64,000 bases of DNA from UBA6623 sp965217195. Its GTDB lineage: Bacteria > Acidobacteriota > Terriglobia > Bryobacterales > UBA6623. The DNA is taken from positions 1,240,001-1,304,000 of the forward strand of contig CBDCHL010000003.1 of NCBI GenBank assembly GCA_965217195.1, written 5' to 3'. Both the position numbers and the translations under genes were made by a program. Below the pieces are notes generated by a model. That model did no database searches, was not told the origin of the DNA, and worked only from the letters and a program-made list of their open reading frames with translations. Positions 28,049 to 36,784 of the stretch are shown in pieces (within the stretch, counting starts at the first letter, position 1; each line of letters begins with the position of its first letter).

Positions 28049-28363
28049 ATGACCAATGTCGTCATGGCCTGCCATAACTGCGGGCAACCGGTTCGCCTGC
28101 TGCCGGGGCAAAAGATCATGCGGCGGGACACATGTGCTTCTTGCGACTCCGATTTGCATTGCTGCCGCAACTGCCGTTTTTTCGACCCCGGGAAGCACAA
28201 CCAGTGCGCTGAAACGCAAGCTGAATGGGTATCAGAGAAGGATCTGGCGAACTTCTGCGATTACTTCGAGCCGCGGACGTCGGTCGATTTGGTCAATCGC
28301 GGCAGTGCAAAGGCGCCGGATGTGGGATCCCAGTTCGACGCGCTTTTCGAGAAGAAGCCGTAG
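28049..28363 (+). CDS. Small cysteine-rich zinc-ribbon-like protein
   Basis: A 104-residue protein with several CxxC pairs: CHNCGQPV, CASCDSDLHCCRNCRFFDPGKHNQC and a late CDYF. This arrangement suggests two zinc-binding knuckles. The phrase CRNCRFFDPGKHNQCAE..AEWVSEKDLANFCDYF is typical of a widespread uncharacterised family in delta-proteobacteria and acidobacteria. No catalytic residues are evident; a structural, RNA- or protein-binding role is possible. It is divergent from the lipoprotein gene. Confidence 0.78.
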   Translation: MTNVVMACHNCGQPVRLLPGQKIMRRDTCASCDSDLHCCRNCRFFDPGKHNQCAETQAEWVSEKDLANFCDYFEPRTSVDLVNRGSAKAPDVGSQFDALFEKKP

Positions 28364-28431
28364 CGACGGCAATCCGACCGCAAGCGTCGTCGAGTCGCAT
28401 CCAACCGAGCCAAGCCGCGAGCGAGCCCTGT

Positions 28432-28470
28432 CCAAACCGAGCCGCGACCGTGAGGGAGCGGTGTGCGATG
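28432..28470 (+). repeat. 39-nt dispersed repeat, copy A
   Basis: Starts CCAAACCGAGCCGCGACC and ends GGTGTGCGATG. It is identical over 39 nt to the copy at 28746-28784. A degenerate half-copy lies just upstream (about 28400-28425). Confidence 0.85.
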
Positions 28471-28665
28471 AGGTTGATCGGGTGCGGCAAAGGTGGCGGG
28501 CCCAAGGAACCGCCCCGGGGGCTTCCGGAATTGTCGGCTGGTGCGCGCGGTTGGGGTTCGGGACCGGCCGGCGGGGGCGGCCTCGCGCCCTGCTTGCGGG
28601 CGTGAGCTCACGAGTCTAGCCGCGGGCGTAGCGCTCCCACCACCTTCGTTCTTGTTGACCGGTCT

Positions 28666-28705
28666 CATCCGACACCGCTTACTGACGTGCGCGGCTCGGC
28701 TTGCC
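28666..28705 (-). repeat. 39-nt dispersed repeat, degenerate inverted copy
   Basis: Reverse-complement version (CATCCGACACCGCTTAC ... GCGGCTCGGCTTG) with about a dozen differences from copy A. The flank upstream also resembles the flank of the 41891 copy (CTTCGTTCTTGTTGACC against CTTCCTTCTTGCTGATA), so the repeat unit is longer than 39 nt. Confidence 0.65.
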
Positions 28706-28745
28706 ATACCGAAGCCCGCGTGAGTCGCCGAGCGGTTCGTGATTC

Positions 28746-28784
28746 CCAAACCGAGCCGCGACCGTGAGGGAGCGGTGTGCGATG
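28746..28784 (+). repeat. 39-nt dispersed repeat, copy B (identical to A)
   Basis: Exact match to 28432-28470, in the same orientation, 314 bases away. Confidence 0.88.
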
Positions 28785-28932
28785 CAACTTCTCGGCCCTG
28801 GGGAAAGTGGTGGGATCGGGCTGTTCTCGACCGCGCTCAAGCAGCGTCGACAGTCTCGGTTCTTGGGCAGCGTCTCGCGGAGGCCGCGGCGGCTACGCAA
28901 GGGCCGCTACGTTCATCGTTCCTTTGCGGCCT

Positions 28933-28971
28933 CATCGGATACCGCTCTCTCATGGTCGCGGCTCGGTTTGG
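28933..28971 (-). repeat. 39-nt dispersed repeat, inverted copy
   Basis: Inverted relative to copies A and B, with about four substitutions. Together with copy B it makes an inverted pair able to form a long-range stem (28746-28971). Confidence 0.8.
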
Positions 28972-29030
28972 GCATTTTCGCCCAATGGCAAAAGGCGGGG
29001 CCTTGTGGCTGCGCCCTGGCCGAGGCGCGC

Positions 29031-31160
29031 TCAGCGGCGGGAGCCTTCCCCCTGCGAGTGGCTGGTGCGCTGCTCCCGCACAAGAAAAAGGGCGAGCCGG
29101 ACTCTCCGGCTCGCCCGTGATCCGCTGACCTGAAACGTTGGTCTAGTTGCCCCTGCAGGTCCCGTTTCGGCAGTTGTTGGAGCAGCAATCCGAGTTGCTG
29201 CCGCAGGCGTCCTTGTTGCCGCCGCAGGTGATGCAGGAATCGCTCTGCCCTCGTCGCAGGTCTCCCCGACGCCACAGAGATCGCCGCTGGACTGGCACGA
29301 GCCGCTGACGCAGGTCTCAAAGCCGGTGCAGAACAGGTTGTCCTCGCATTCGGCGTCCGACGTGCACCCCTGGGGGGTCTGGTCGCCGCAGGAGAACCCG
29401 CCCTCGCTGCAGCGCGCGTCGCCGCAATCCGACGTGATGTCCCCGTCGCAGCAGTACCGGCTTCTCGGGTTGCCGTTTACCTTGGCAGCGCAATCCGTCG
29501 GGCAGTTGTTGCAGTCCTCGCCCGGCTCGCAGGCCCCATCGCTGTCACAGGTCGGCAGGTCGCAGGCGTCGGTGGCGTCGTTGCAGGTCTCCCCGGCGAC
29601 ACAGGGATCGCCCGCGGACTGGCAGGAGCCGCTGACGCAGGTCTCGTCGCCCGTGCAGAACAGGCCGTCGTCGCACTCGGCGTCGGTGGAGCAGCCTGCC
29701 ACGGGATCCAGAATGCTCTCGACCTCGTTGAAGTAGTCGGCGAAGGCGCCGTCGATGGTCCAATTGTTCGCGGAGTCGCACTCATTGGCGCAATTGAACC
29801 CGCAGCAGCCGGTGAGTTGGCCCACGATCTCGCCGGCGGCGTTGACCACCGGCGAGCCGCTGCTGCCACCCATGGTGGCGCCGAAGTCGTCCTTGCTGTA
29901 GATCCATGCGCCGCGCGGGATGCCGCCGCACGTGGGTGAACCGGTGTCCACGCTGTGTGCCGAGTAGACTTGCGGCCCGAAGTTGGCGTTGCTGATGCGG
30001 AAGAGATCGAAGTCGTTTGTGAACGCTACGGGGGTGCTATTCCAGCCCAGGAACACGGCCCCTGCCGGCGCCGGTTCGCTCAGCGTCATCAGCGTGTAGT
30101 CGCTGCTGCTGTTAGTGGCGTCGACGGTCATCCCCACGGTGTCAGCCGCGGGCGGTGTGCCGCCGGTGACCAGGCTGTCGGGACACGGGCCATTGCACGA
30201 GTCTGTGGTGTAGTTGAAGAATGTCTCCAGGTTGCTGATGTTGCCGGAGAAGCAGTGGTTCGCGGAGAGCATCAGCGGGATATCAGTGGCGGTGTCGGTG
30301 TCGGCGATCAGACCGCCAGTGCACGTGTTGATGAACTGTCCCGTGATCCACTCCAGCTTGGCCACTGCGTCCTTGGCGTCGTTCACCGCCGGGTCAGTGC
30401 CGGGACACATGGCGTCCTCCACGCACAGTTCGTTGTCGGAGCAGGGCCAGTCGTCGTGACTCTGCAGATCAGGGCGGGGCCGCCGGCCGCGGATGTGCCC
30501 GAGCTCGGTGACCTCGAAAGTGGTCCGAGCCTTGTTGATCGCCGGTCTGGCGCCGGTGTACCTCACGACGATGGTGCCGGTGTCACCGGAGATCGAGCGG
30601 GTCCAGAAATCGCCGTCGCCGTTCCTGCCCAGACCGACGTACGGTCCGTCCGCCTGACCGTCGGCGCCGAGTAGGAAGAGCTCGGCGTTCTCGGGAAGCG
30701 AAAAATTCTCGATGTGAAGACGGATGGCCTGGGCCTCGGGAGACGTGATGGTCACGGCCCAGACGAAGCTGTCATCGCCCTCCTCGCTCACGCCTAGTTG
30801 GAAACCGGGGCTGCCCACGGGCTTGCCCACGGCCTGCGTGATCTGCTTGACGACGCCGATGCGCTGAGGCGCGCGTTCCGTGGTGACGGGGTTGTCGACG
30901 GAGTCCCGGTCCGCCTGCGTGATCTCCACGAAGACAGGCACGTTGTCATGGCCCACGGGAAGCCTGGTGGAGACCTCAGCGTGGATCACCTGCATCCGGG
31001 CGATTCTCTCCTCCTTGGTCAGCCCACCCTGGCTCCGCTCTGGGGCCTTGCGGGCGGCGAACGCCGGCACGAGGGCGGCGGCCAGCACGAGAACGGCGGC
31101 GGTGGCACGGCCGAAACCGGTGAGCCAACCAGCTGTTGAGAGAACGGTCGTCACGGACAT
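29031..31160 (-). CDS. Secreted trypsin-like serine protease with Cys-rich C-terminal repeats (C-terminus frameshifted)
   Basis: A 709-residue exported protein with signal peptide (TAAVLVLAAALVPAFAA). The protease domain (about 225-470) resembles lysyl endopeptidases: catalytic His in LMLSANHCFSG, Asp in SSSDYTLMTL and Ser in GGSSGSPVV. Disulfide-rich repeats follow (CSTDAECDDGLFCTGDETCVSGSCQS, repeated as CTSDAECEDNLFCTGFETCVSGSCQS, and CEPGEDCNNCPTDC). Near 29248 the frame is lost: the other frame continues SDSCITCGGNKDACGSNSD and CCSNNCRNGTCRGN to a stop at 29143. One missing base in GAGGGCAGAGC explains this, so the present C-terminal 70 residues are probably spurious. Confidence 0.86.
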   Translation of the reverse strand: MSVTTVLSTAGWLTGFGRATAAVLVLAAALVPAFAARKAPERSQGGLTKEERIARMQVIHAEVSTRLPVGHDNVPVFVEITQADRDSVDNPVTTERAPQRIGVVKQITQAVGKPVGSPGFQLGVSEEGDDSFVWAVTITSPEAQAIRLHIENFSLPENAELFLLGADGQADGPYVGLGRNGDGDFWTRSISGDTGTIVVRYTGARPAINKARTTFEVTELGHIRGRRPRPDLQSHDDWPCSDNELCVEDAMCPGTDPAVNDAKDAVAKLEWITGQFINTCTGGLIADTDTATDIPLMLSANHCFSGNISNLETFFNYTTDSCNGPCPDSLVTGGTPPAADTVGMTVDATNSSSDYTLMTLSEPAPAGAVFLGWNSTPVAFTNDFDLFRISNANFGPQVYSAHSVDTGSPTCGGIPRGAWIYSKDDFGATMGGSSGSPVVNAAGEIVGQLTGCCGFNCANECDSANNWTIDGAFADYFNEVESILDPVAGCSTDAECDDGLFCTGDETCVSGSCQSAGDPCVAGETCNDATDACDLPTCDSDGACEPGEDCNNCPTDCAAKVNGNPRSRYCCDGDITSDCGDARCSEGGFSCGDQTPQGCTSDAECEDNLFCTGFETCVSGSCQSSGDLCGVGETCDEGRAIPASPAAATRTPAAATRIAAPTTAETGPAGATRPTFQVSGSRASRRVRLALFLVREQRTSHSQGEGSRR

Positions 31161-31870
31161 CTCCCTTGATTCGGAATTATTTGAGACTCAGACACAAGAT
31201 GACCTAGAGACCCTCGTCTGCAAGGTTCAAGAAAGGCTGACTGCTCGAATCGTAACACGGATTGCAGATTCAGTCTAGATACCAAAGGTAGTAGTACTGA
31301 AGTGCTCTCTGGTGCCGAAGCCAGGCTCCGCGGGACCGCAGCCGAACACAGCCCCTAAGATTCTTATCGGCGAGGCTCCGCCCCCGGTAAGTTAGGTTGG
31401 CGCAGGTTCAACGCATAGGACGCGACCGCGAGAGGGGCCGACATCCCGGCCGGCGAGACTTGAGCTCCCGGCGGGTACCGCGAGACAGCGCGTCAGTGCT
31501 CGAGACACCACTTGTGACGCAACTTACAACAGGACGTGAAAAAAGGGGCCGTGATTCGTCTTATAAATAGAGGCCGGCACGAGAAGGGAAGGGCACCCGG
31601 CAATCAGCGCCTGTTGCCCTCCGTCGGCACGGTCCATTCTAAGTTCTTCCGTGCAGCGAACCCACACGACCCGGCGCGGGAGGTTTTCTCCTCCTTTTTC
31701 CCTCCCGCGCCGGCGGCCTGAGAAGGCGTTGGATTCTCGAACACTTCCTCGGTACGCAGAACGCCACAATCGAATCCCAAGCCGTTTGAATCGCCCTCGT
31801 CGACCAATGAATCGGCGATCGCGTCGTTTTCATCACCTTCCGAACAGCTTCTCCAGGTAAGATTTAGCAG
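31161..31870. other. Intergenic region, no gene recognised
   Basis: About 710 bases between divergent genes. Apart from a weak hairpin at about 31359-31388 (CTTATCGG ... CCGGTAAG), I see no repeat, promoter or protein-like frame. The long minus-strand frame entering it from 32362 is antisense to the DUF3592-like gene. Confidence 0.5.
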
Positions 31871-32812
31871 ATGGCAATTGGTGGGGAAAAACCAGCGCTG
31901 AAGCGGTTGATCGCCGGCGTGGTGTTTGACATAGCGGGCGCGGGACTGATCGCATATTCGTTTCTTCAAGAAGAAAACGACGTCCTGTGGGTCGGCGTGG
32001 GGCTCATGGCGATCGGTTCGATTCTGGTCGTTCGGTGGGCCCGAGATCAATCGCGTAGTGAAGAGATCGAGCAAGCAACGGGTCAAGTTGGTGACTGGGT
32101 CCTGGAGCCCGAGCTTGCGCTTGCACCTCCGCGGCGGGTCGAGCTCACGACGACCGGCCGCTTGCGTCTTTGGTTGTGGGTGGCGGCTGTGATCGCCGCG
32201 CTGCTTTATACAAACGGCTACCCTCGTCGAGACCAACCGTTGAAAGCTGTCTTCGGCGAGTTCGGTGTAGAAACCCAGGCCGTGATCCACGATAAGCAGC
32301 AACGTAGCGGTGCCGACGGTGAACCGCGGTACTACCTCTACTACAACTTTCGAGACCGGCACGGTAAGCAGGTTCGGGCGTCCCTAGCAGTCGGCCTACG
32401 CGCCTACTCCGCCTCCAAACGAGGCGATGGGATTCCAGTCGTCTACCTTCCCGATGACCCTCTCTCGCACGAAGTACTCGCTTTTGAAGACGCCCGTTTT
32501 CGGAGGGAAGGGATCGTGGCATTGGTCGCCCTGTTGGCCGCACTGGCAGCGCTGGAGTTGCAACGCCGACGGCACAAACGCCTGGCCGAGGTGGGATCCG
32601 CGGTCGGGGGCACCGTGTTGGATGTCAAGAGGAGCGGAGCCGCCACTAGCTATTCAGTTCGAGTGGAGGCAGGCGGAACCGAACACAGACTGCGCCACTC
32701 CGAGCGCGGTTGCCGGCTCCGGCCCGGCGATAGGGTTACAGTGTTGTACCTCCCCGACAAGCCGCCCGGCGTGCTGCTCTACCGAGCTTCCGTCTATCGC
32801 GCATTGCGGTGA
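31871..32812 (+). CDS. Membrane protein with two DUF3592-like segments
   Basis: A 313-residue protein. Helices are visible at about 14-32 and 38-55 (LIAGVVFDIAGAGLIAYSF, LWVGVGLMAIGSILVV), 98-113 (LRLWLWVAAVIAALLY) and 215-232 (GIVALVALLAALAAL). Between the last two is a soluble DUF3592-type domain: AVIHDKQQRSGADGEPRYYLYYNFRDRHGKQVRAS, ending VVYLPDDPLSHE. The C-terminus repeats the theme (VSAVGGTVLDVKRSGAATSYSVRVEAGG ... VTVLYLPDKPPGVLLYRAS). Function of the family is unknown. Confidence 0.75.
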   Translation: MAIGGEKPALKRLIAGVVFDIAGAGLIAYSFLQEENDVLWVGVGLMAIGSILVVRWARDQSRSEEIEQATGQVGDWVLEPELALAPPRRVELTTTGRLRLWLWVAAVIAALLYTNGYPRRDQPLKAVFGEFGVETQAVIHDKQQRSGADGEPRYYLYYNFRDRHGKQVRASLAVGLRAYSASKRGDGIPVVYLPDDPLSHEVLAFEDARFRREGIVALVALLAALAALELQRRRHKRLAEVGSAVGGTVLDVKRSGAATSYSVRVEAGGTEHRLRHSERGCRLRPGDRVTVLYLPDKPPGVLLYRASVYRALR

Positions 32813-33000
32813 CGAGGGAGCACTCGGTTCGGTCAACGCAAATCCCCTCCAGAACAGCCCGAGGGATTACATCGATACCGGCGCTAAATGATTGCGTATC
32901 ACGGGTTTGATGATGCATAGTGAGAGCGATGCGCGTCGTCCTCGGCCGATGCGCGGCTTACCGACCATGAGTTCCAGACGGTTGATAGGCGATATGGACG

Positions 33001-34260
33001 ATGGAGACCCCCAGAGTAGACGCACCCATCGTCTACCTCACGGAGCTGACCGGCATGCGCGTAGACGGCCCCACGGGCCGGCGCATCGGACGCATCCGCG
33101 AAGTGGCGATCGCCCCGGGCGAGCATGCGCGACGCGTGTCTCGTTTCCTGCTCGGTGGCGGCAGAACGGCCTTCATGGTGCGTCACGATCAGGTGCGTTC
33201 GATTTCCGCCGAACGCGTTGAGCTCGCCGACGACCGCTTTGTTCCCTACTATCCCGACGAAGGGCTGTTGCTGCTCGGGAAAGACCTTCTCGACCAGCAA
33301 ATCGTCGACGTCAACGGACGCAAGGTTGTTCGCGTCAACGACGTGGCCCTGCGCATCGTATCGATCAACCGTCACGACGAGTTGTGGATTGAAGAAGTCG
33401 GAGTGGGACTGCAGGGGGCTTTCCGCCGCCTGACCGAAGGGGTCTTGCCGGTAACGCTGATCCGGCGGCTGCAAAAGAGCATCAAGCCCAACTCGATTCC
33501 CTGGGATTACTGCAATATCGTCGAGCCCGACCCGCAAAGGCGGCTCAAGCTGAAAATCACCCACGACCGCATCGCGCGTATTCACCCGGCGGATCTGGCC
33601 GACATCGTCGAAGACCTCCCGCCGGCCGAGCGTGAGGCGCTGTTTGAAACCCTCGACGAACACGTCGCCGCCGAAGCGCTGAGCGAAGTCGATCCGAAAA
33701 TTCAGGTTTCGATCGTCGAGCACCTCGATAAAGAACGAGCCGCCGACATTCTCGAGGAAATGGCGCCCGACTCCGCCGCCGACGTTTTGGGCGAATTACA
33801 GGAAGAAACAAGCCTGGAAATTCTTAAAGACATGGAGGACGTCCCGGCCGCCGAGGTTGAGGAACTGCTCGAGTACGAGGAAGACACGGCCGGGGGGCTG
33901 ATGAATACGCAGTTCGTGGCGCTCCAAGAGCACGCGCTGGTGAAGGACGCGGCGGCGGCGTTCGAGGACCATCAGAACCTTCTGCCCACTTTGACGCACA
34001 TCTTTCTGACTGACGCGAAGGAACACTTGGTCGGCGTTGTGCCGGTGGCTCGACTTACGGTCGCCGAGCCGCGCACGCCGTTGCGAGAGTTAGCGGTGCT
34101 GGACGTGGTGACGGTTGACGTCGACGCGGACGACGAAATGGTGGTCGAGCTTTTCGACAAGTACAATCTTTTCGCGCTTCCGGTGATCGACGAGGATGAG
34201 GAGCTGTGCGGTGTGATCACGGCCGACGACGTGATCGGCGTGCTGACGCCGGATCGCTAG
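33001..34260 (+). CDS. PRC-barrel / MgtE-N / CBS domain protein (NRAMP partner)
   Basis: A 419-residue soluble protein. Residues about 8-150 form PRC-barrel-like sheets (LTGMRVDGPTGRRIGRIREVAIAPG; DVNGRKVVRVNDVALRI). Residues about 195-295 match the helical MgtE intracellular N domain (LADIVEDLPPAEREALFETLDEHVAAEAL ... ERAADILEEMAPDSAADVLGEL). Two CBS domains finish the protein (about 300-419). It contains the magnesium-sensing cytosolic part of MgtE but no membrane channel. The next gene is an NRAMP-type transporter 184 bases downstream, so it may gate or sense for that carrier (inference). Confidence 0.88.
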   Translation: METPRVDAPIVYLTELTGMRVDGPTGRRIGRIREVAIAPGEHARRVSRFLLGGGRTAFMVRHDQVRSISAERVELADDRFVPYYPDEGLLLLGKDLLDQQIVDVNGRKVVRVNDVALRIVSINRHDELWIEEVGVGLQGAFRRLTEGVLPVTLIRRLQKSIKPNSIPWDYCNIVEPDPQRRLKLKITHDRIARIHPADLADIVEDLPPAEREALFETLDEHVAAEALSEVDPKIQVSIVEHLDKERAADILEEMAPDSAADVLGELQEETSLEILKDMEDVPAAEVEELLEYEEDTAGGLMNTQFVALQEHALVKDAAAAFEDHQNLLPTLTHIFLTDAKEHLVGVVPVARLTVAEPRTPLRELAVLDVVTVDVDADDEMVVELFDKYNLFALPVIDEDEELCGVITADDVIGVLTPDR

Positions 34261-34444
34261 GGGGGCTTGGCGAGAGTCCGACTAGGCGAAAAAGGGGTAC
34301 AGCCATGTACAGCCACCGTTTTTCGCCCGTGATTACGCTGTTTGTTGTTTTGGACCAACAGGAGTGTCGGTCCGGATTTTGGGCTGGGACCGGCACGAGT
34401 GTCGGGGGCTAATCGGGTGTCGGTGACCGCGGGGCTGAAGTTTC

Positions 34445-35677
34445 ATGTTGAAGAGCTTGCGACAGCGGATTGCTGTGTTTCTGGCAGTCTTGGGCCCCGG
34501 GGTGATCACGGCTGTCGTGGACAACGACGCGGGCGGGTTGCTGATGTACTCGGAAGCCGGTGCTCGCTGGGGCTACGTCACGCTGTGGACGATGATTCCC
34601 GTCACCTTGATCTTGATCGTTACCCAGGTGATGTGCTCTCGGATGGCCGCGGTGACAGGCAAGGGGTTGTCCGACCTGATTCGAGAAGAGTTCGGTCTGC
34701 GGACGACGTTCTTGGTCATGCTCGCGCTGTTGATCGTCAACCTGACCAACGTCACGGCTAATTTCGCGGGGATCGCCGGTTCGCTGGAACTGTTCCACGT
34801 CGACCGCGCGATTTCGGTGCCGCTGGGGGCGCTGCTGGTGTGGACGTTGGTCGTGCGCGGGACCTACCGCGTGGTCGAGAAAATTTTCCTCGTCGCAAGC
34901 TTCCTGTTCGTGGCGTATGCGATTTCAGCTTTCCTCGTGAAGCCGGATTGGGACGAAGCTTTCCGTGCAACGGTCACCCCGGTGGTGCATTTGGATGGCC
35001 CTTATCTGGCAATCTTGATCGGCTTAGTAGGGACGTCGGTCGCGCCTTGGATGCAGTTCTATCTGCAAGCCTCGATTGTCGAGAAGGGCGTGGACCTCAA
35101 ACAATACCCCGAGTCGCGGGCCGAGGTGATTATCGGCTGCGTGGTGATGGCGTTCATCAAGTTCTTCGTCATCGTCGCCTGCGCCGGGGCGATTTGGGCG
35201 CACGGGCCGCGACAGATCACCGACGTTTCCGAAGCCGCGACGGCCCTGCGCCCATTGGGGGAATACGCCTACATCTTGTTTAGCGCGGGGCTATTCAACG
35301 CGTCACTGCTGGCCGCGAGCGTTCTGCCGCTTTCCACGGCGTACTCGGTTTGCGAGGGGCTGGGATTTGAGTCCGGCGTAAACCATCGCTTTTCGGAAGC
35401 AAAGGTTTTCTATTGGCTCTACACATTGCTGATCGTCGTTGGGGCGGGTCTTGTATTGCTGCCGTCGTTTCCGTTGGTGAGGATGATCCTGCTGTCGCAA
35501 GTCTTAAACGGGCTCCTGCTGCCTTTGATCCTGATTTTGATCTTGATTCTGGTTAATCGGCGCGAGTTGATGGGCGAGTGGGTGAACTCCGGCGTCTACA
35601 ATCTCGTGGCGTACGGCACCGTGGCTATGATGATTGTCTTGTCTGCGACCCTGGCGGTGGTTTCGATCATGGGGTAA
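34445..35677 (+). CDS. NRAMP-family transporter with non-canonical metal-site motifs
   Basis: A 410-residue carrier with about 11 membrane helices. The first helix has GPGVITAVVDNDAGGLLMYSEAGARWGY where classic NRAMP transporters have the DPGN metal-binding motif. The sixth helix has LIGLVGTSVAPWMQFYLQASIVEKG where they have a Met-Pro-His signature, so the metal-coordinating Met is absent. Loss of this Met is known in NRAMP-related magnesium carriers and would reduce preference for soft transition metals. The MgtE-N/CBS neighbour supports magnesium or a related hard ion as substrate; this is inference. Confidence 0.88.
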   Translation: MLKSLRQRIAVFLAVLGPGVITAVVDNDAGGLLMYSEAGARWGYVTLWTMIPVTLILIVTQVMCSRMAAVTGKGLSDLIREEFGLRTTFLVMLALLIVNLTNVTANFAGIAGSLELFHVDRAISVPLGALLVWTLVVRGTYRVVEKIFLVASFLFVAYAISAFLVKPDWDEAFRATVTPVVHLDGPYLAILIGLVGTSVAPWMQFYLQASIVEKGVDLKQYPESRAEVIIGCVVMAFIKFFVIVACAGAIWAHGPRQITDVSEAATALRPLGEYAYILFSAGLFNASLLAASVLPLSTAYSVCEGLGFESGVNHRFSEAKVFYWLYTLLIVVGAGLVLLPSFPLVRMILLSQVLNGLLLPLILILILILVNRRELMGEWVNSGVYNLVAYGTVAMMIVLSATLAVVSIMG

Positions 35678-35749
35678 AAGCCGACAAGACGGAACTCTGC
35701 CGCGCTTATCTCGCGGGCTGCTTGCCCGCCCCTGGCGTGGGTTCAGTTT

Positions 35750-36538
35750 ATGGAGTATCTTGTCGTCGGGCTCGTGTCGTTGGCGGTCGCGGCCCTGACT
35801 TTGTTTTCGGGATTTGGGCTGGGGTCGCTGCTGATGCCGGCGTTCGCCGTCTTCTTCCCTCTCCACGTTGCCGTCGGCGCCACAGCGATCGTTCATCTCG
35901 CGAACAATCTATTCAAGCTGGTCTTGGTCGGCAGGCACGCTTCCCTGCCGGTTGCTCTACGATTCGGCGGTCCGGCCGTACCGGCAGCCTTCCTAGGAGC
36001 TCTGATTCTAGGATCGATCGCGCAGGGAGATGCCCTGCTGGTCTACACTCTCGTCGGCCGTTCGTTCTCGGTTACAGTCGTGGGCCTCGTAATGGGGCTG
36101 CTGATCCTCCTCTTTTCTCTGGCCGACTTGTTGCCGGTTTTCGACAGGCTCAAGTTGGGAAGGCCTTGGCTGCCGCTGGGCGGCGTCCTGTCCGGCCTTT
36201 TCGGGGGAATTTCGGGACATCAGGGCGCCCTCCGCGCGGCGTTTCTAATCAATTGTGGATTGGGTCGGGAAGCATTTATCGGAACCAACGTCGTCTGCGC
36301 CGTGATGGTCGACGTTGTTCGACTAACTGTGTATGGCACCACGTTTCTTTCCGCAGGCCTGGCTGCAACCGACGACACCGCGATCGCGAGATTGGTCTTG
36401 ACAGCCACCGCCTCGGCGTTCTGCGGCTCTTTTCTGGGAGCACGGTACATGAAGAAAGTCACCCTGGGAACCGTGCGCCGCGTCGTCGCGGCGCTGTTGC
36501 TGTTGCTGGGATTGTCCATCGCCTCCGGCTGGGTGTGA
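35750..36538 (+). CDS. TauE/SafE (TSUP) family exporter
   Basis: A 262-residue membrane protein with about eight helices. It has the TSUP two-repeat pattern: an N-terminal GFGLGSLLMPAFAVFFPLHVAVGATAIVHLANNLFKL and a second half starting GVLSGLFGGISGHQGALRAAFLINCGL. Family members export sulfite, sulfoacetate or other organosulfur anions, with many members unassigned. It follows the NRAMP gene by 72 bases; a terminator lies 160 bases downstream. Confidence 0.88.
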   Translation: MEYLVVGLVSLAVAALTLFSGFGLGSLLMPAFAVFFPLHVAVGATAIVHLANNLFKLVLVGRHASLPVALRFGGPAVPAAFLGALILGSIAQGDALLVYTLVGRSFSVTVVGLVMGLLILLFSLADLLPVFDRLKLGRPWLPLGGVLSGLFGGISGHQGALRAAFLINCGLGREAFIGTNVVCAVMVDVVRLTVYGTTFLSAGLAATDDTAIARLVLTATASAFCGSFLGARYMKKVTLGTVRRVVAALLLLLGLSIASGWV

Positions 36539-36698
36539 GCGCCCGGAGAGTACCGAGAGGACCAGACTCGCCATTCAGCCCCAAAAAGTCCGTCTTCAGG
36601 GGATTTTTTCACCCGCTTAGGGTGTTTCTGTTGGCTTTTGGGGATTGTGTCGTGCTAGGCTGACAGTGTCTACAAAGCAAATTTGGTTTCAAACCTTG

Positions 36699-36733
36699 GT
36701 CGGGCAGCCGCTTTGCGATTGCCCGACTTTTTT
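36699..36733 (+). terminator. Intrinsic terminator downstream of the TSUP gene
   Basis: Stem GTCGGGCA (36699-36706) / TGCCCGAC (36720-36727) with a 13-base loop, followed by six T. It acts on the plus strand and would end the MgtE-N/NRAMP/TSUP unit. The opposite strand has no T-run after the stem. Confidence 0.85.
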
Positions 36734-36784
36734 GTGGCGTGAAGATTTTCCGATCCTCGCCCCCTGCCCGGGTAGGTCCCAGGC

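Larger units (their letters stand above)
28364..29142. other. Non-coding stretch rich in dispersed repeats
   Basis: About 780 bases without a supported gene. Long overlapping open frames occur in several frames because the sequence is GC-rich, not because of coding. It contains four copies of the 39-nt repeat, two in each orientation. Confidence 0.65.

Noticed and set aside
28432..28971. CRISPR array
   Set aside because: The repeat copies are irregularly spaced, in both orientations and diverged, without uniform spacers or cas genes.
28225..29133. Several overlapping 110-190-residue frames
   Set aside because: They cross dispersed repeats in multiple frames with Arg/Gly/Ala-rich composition and no motifs.
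31604..32362. 252-residue minus-strand frame upstream of the serine protease
   Set aside because: Most of it is antisense to the DUF3592-like gene, and the remainder shows no domain.
34284..34320. Short direct repeat GTACAGCCA before the NRAMP gene
   Set aside because: Only two 9-base copies; too short to distinguish from chance.
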